A stretch of DNA of 64,000 nucleotides, from assembly GCA_963765585.1 (NCBI GenBank), contig CAVXXB010000008.1, positions 248,001-312,000 of the forward strand. Direction: 5' to 3'. The first letter of the stretch is position 1. The number at the start of each line of letters is the position of its first letter. The notes beneath the pieces were generated by a model. That model did no database searches. It saw only the letters and a program-made list of their open reading frames with translations, and was not told the origin of the DNA. A program made the position numbers and the translations under genes. Origin of the DNA: CAVXXB01 sp963765585. Lineage in GTDB: Bacteria; Calditrichota; Calditrichia; JAJRVZ01. This document shows positions 61,735 to 64,000 of the stretch, one piece after another.

Positions 61735-64000
61735 TTAAAATTTTAATATCAATCCAACACGCCAGTGTCTCGGCTCATTGCGTAACAGATACACATCCTG
61801 GCGCCGCAGATAAGGTGCATATTCATCGTCTGTCAGGATATCTGATTGATTTGGCAAGGTTTCCCAACGAACAATATTTCGGTCATTATTAAACGTGCGT
61901 GAATATTGCCACCAGTATTCGTTCAGTAAATTAAATCCCTCAACATAGGCTGTAACGCGCGAAGCGCCAATCCCAAAGGATTTTTCAATGCGTAAACGCC
62001 AGTCGTTTTCCACGGGAGAGCGCTGATTATATTTAAGACCTTGACCGGAGATATCCCAGGTATAGGGGCGTCCGGACACATACCGGTAGGTGGTGCTGAA
62101 TGACATATCTGAAAAAGGTTTAATTCCAAAAATCTCCACGCCGCTATTTGGCATGGTGACATATCGAAGATTAAAGACCGCTTTGTGAGTCCGGTCATAA
62201 TCAAGAAAGACATCTTCCGGAAACCGTTCGCTCTGTCCTTCGATCAGCAAATCACCGGATTCGCTATATATCGGGGCCACATCCAGATTGTCTGAATTAC
62301 CGCTTTTACCTGTAGCAGATTCATAATTATATCTGATATACCCGCGAATATTACCAGAAGTTTTTTCCAGACTAAAATGAAATCCCTTGATATCCGCATA
62401 GTCAAGATTAACGAAAGTGGAATATGCTTCCCCGCCATTATTGACAAAAAATGCCGTTTGAATCAAATCCTTCACATCTTTGTAATATGCACTGACATCC
62501 ATCTGAAGGCCGCTGGCGAGGCGATGCACAATACCCACATCATAGGTCTTTGTATTTTCCGGCTTAAGTAAAGGATTCCCCAGCTCAAGCACGCGAGTAA
62601 CACCCTGATCAATATTTACATTATTAAAATATAACTGACTAAAGGCTGGGCGTTGTGTAAACGTGCCATAATTCAGGTGAAATACTGTAAGGGTGGAAAC
62701 CGGAAAGGATAATCCGATACGCGGTTGCAGGCGGGTAAATATTTCAGTTTCTGCAGTTGCTTCAGGATCAAGTAGTGGATTGAACGGATCTTTATAATAT
62801 TTAGTATTCAATTGATAAAAATCATATCGCAATCCCACATTGGCAATCATGCCTTCAAATTCCATTTTGTCCTGAACAAATACGGCACCTTCCCAGGGAA
62901 AGGCACCAAAGTTTTGGAATTCTACTGCTCCCGGGTTTGTAACGTTTTCTTCAATATCAACCCGCATATCATAGTAATAAAATTGTACACCGGCTTTAAA
63001 AAGATTATACCGGTCGACCTGCCCGGTAAAATTTCCGGCAAAATAGTACGTATTGGTCCAGAGATCGCCACGATCATCATTTAACCGTCCAACTCTATGA
63101 TTTGAAGGTGCGGTATAATCAACCCAGTTTCTGCCATTGGTATAATCTTCCAGTAATTGTCCGTCGTTGAGCAGATCGATGCGTTCCGCCTCATTTACGC
63201 GCATATAACTTATATTAAAATCAGAAAAATAGGATGGAGAAAATGCATGCTGATACTCAAGACCGGCCTGGTATGTAGTACTTGTTCTTTTTGAGATACT
63301 AAACGTTCGGTCAAACATCCACCGTTCCCAATTTGATTCAATCAGGTTAAAAAACGAATAATCATAAATATAGGAAAGTTTGAATTTATTGTCCGGGTTA
63401 GGAGAATAGGTGAAATTTCCCATTAACTGTATATCATTGTCCGGATCGGTTGTGGGTACCATGGCATGTTGGACATTCTGCCGCAAGGCCACAAACATAC
63501 CAACATCTTTGGTCAACGGTCCACCTGTGGTTAGGTCAAGCCGGTAATCTACTGTATTATCAAATTCCATCCCCAAATCACGGGCACTCTGCAGCCAAAA
63601 ATTACGGCCAAATTCTGCAATTCTGAGGGAATCTTCATGATTCGCCGGTGGCCATTTTAACGGAATATATTTATTGACACCATAGCCATTATCCCAGAGC
63701 GGTTTACCCGGCTGCTGGGGATTCTCCTTGAGCCATTCTTCCGGATCTAACAATAATTCTGAAAATACAAGATTTTGCTGGCTGTAAGGACTTCCCTGCC
63801 ATGATTTATAATATGGTAATACGCCGGCAATTTCAAAACGTGTTTGCCAGACAGGCGAGGCTTCCCTGGTAACCATATTAACTACTCCAGACTGTGCATT
63901 ACCGTATTCGGCACTGAACCCGCTGGTATAGACTTCAACCTGTTCCAAACCGGTTACAATAGGGCTGAAGGCACGCTGATTATTGAGCGGATTAACGATG
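61735..64000 (-). CDS. TonB-dependent receptor, partial (SusC-like role), N-terminus outside window
   Basis: The frame is open to base 64000, so the N-terminal signal, any carboxypeptidase-like domain and the start of the plug are cut off. Visible: plug segment NNQRAFSPIVTGLEQVEVYT and SGFSAEYGNAQSGVVNMVTR, then a long beta-barrel with repeated aromatic strands, RPAFSQLYFNNVNIDQGVTR and ELGNPLLKPENTKTYDVGIV (typical TonB barrel motif), and the C-terminal end EPRHWRVGLILKF. Imports oligosaccharides or other large ligands across the outer membrane using TonB energy. First gene of a tight operon with a T9SS-tailed protein and barrels, next to polysaccharide lyase genes. Confidence 0.9.
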   Translation of the reverse strand, partial: IVNPLNNQRAFSPIVTGLEQVEVYTSGFSAEYGNAQSGVVNMVTREASPVWQTRFEIAGVLPYYKSWQGSPYSQQNLVFSELLLDPEEWLKENPQQPGKPLWDNGYGVNKYIPLKWPPANHEDSLRIAEFGRNFWLQSARDLGMEFDNTVDYRLDLTTGGPLTKDVGMFVALRQNVQHAMVPTTDPDNDIQLMGNFTYSPNPDNKFKLSYIYDYSFFNLIESNWERWMFDRTFSISKRTSTTYQAGLEYQHAFSPSYFSDFNISYMRVNEAERIDLLNDGQLLEDYTNGRNWVDYTAPSNHRVGRLNDDRGDLWTNTYYFAGNFTGQVDRYNLFKAGVQFYYYDMRVDIEENVTNPGAVEFQNFGAFPWEGAVFVQDKMEFEGMIANVGLRYDFYQLNTKYYKDPFNPLLDPEATAETEIFTRLQPRIGLSFPVSTLTVFHLNYGTFTQRPAFSQLYFNNVNIDQGVTRVLELGNPLLKPENTKTYDVGIVHRLASGLQMDVSAYYKDVKDLIQTAFFVNNGGEAYSTFVNLDYADIKGFHFSLEKTSGNIRGYIRYNYESATGKSGNSDNLDVAPIYSESGDLLIEGQSERFPEDVFLDYDRTHKAVFNLRYVTMPNSGVEIFGIKPFSDMSFSTTYRYVSGRPYTWDISGQGLKYNQRSPVENDWRLRIEKSFGIGASRVTAYVEGFNLLNEYWWQYSRTFNNDRNIVRWETLPNQSDILTDDEYAPYLRRQDVYLLRNEPRHWRVGLILKF

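Overview
The window looks like chromosomal DNA of an AT-rich Gram-negative bacterium of the FCB superphylum (Bacteroidota relatives such as Calditrichota, Marinimicrobia or KSB1-type lineages; the exact phylum cannot be read from this sequence). Supporting signs: hybrid two-component sensor/AraC proteins, many secreted proteins ending in a type IX secretion (T9SS) type A sorting domain (NPFNP... ending KM(V/I/M)LI(K/R)), PorV/PorQ-like barrels, a TonB-dependent receptor, an HYC_CC_PP protein beside a Cus-type efflux system, and a dense population of short palindromic repeats between genes.

Layout. 1-5108 (+): the end of one hybrid two-component system (HTCS) gene, then a second, closely related HTCS gene broken by many frameshifts. 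5368-13644: secreted and surface proteins (an internally duplicated beta-helix protein, a lipoprotein, a CsgG-like/barrel protein, a broken outer membrane protein). 13258-21102 (+): heavy-metal efflux module HYC_CC_PP, TolC-like OMF, CusB-like adaptor (frameshifted near its end) and CusA-like RND pump. 21242-27323 (+): glycosyltransferase, leuS, a fusion resembling phytol kinase plus phytyl-phosphate kinase (Sec59-like + DUF92), and two small unknown genes. 27340-33447 (-): csrA, enoyl-CoA hydratase, acyl-CoA carboxylase carboxyltransferase, yqeB, yqeC, a VapBC-like pair, an eIF2B-like protein and cutA. 33717-43398 (-): pdxT/pdxS, a flavoprotein, a 3-phosphoglycerate dehydrogenase-like enzyme, engB, trxA, rlpA, a TPR lipoprotein, a sirtuin and a DUF547 protein, with gene debris at 41.8-42.6 kb. 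43452-48480 (-): orphan MalK/UgpC-type ATPase, two unknown proteins, galU and a glucuronokinase-like GHMP kinase.

48974-64000 (-) looks like a polysaccharide (probably alginate) use locus: an alginate_lyase-family enzyme, a PL6-like lyase with a T9SS tail, two more secreted beta-helix proteins, two FadL/PorV-like barrels, a large T9SS-tailed protein and a TonB-dependent receptor that runs off the window. No SusD is visible; the receptor is followed instead by a T9SS-tailed protein and a PorV/PorQ protein in one tightly packed operon, which may do the SusCD job in this lineage. The GlcA-1-P/UDP-sugar pair just downstream (galU plus glucuronokinase-like) also concerns uronic acids, but alginate lyases do not release glucuronate, so a direct link is only a guess.

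Two themes are worth attention. First, reading-frame breaks are concentrated in sensor, secreted and envelope genes (HTCS, OMP, cusB tail, PL6, beta-helix, CsgG-like) while the housekeeping genes are intact. Second, the spaces between genes carry several families of MITE/REP-like elements, one of which also sits inside a coding sequence. No rRNA, tRNA, CRISPR array, transposase or phage gene was recognised.
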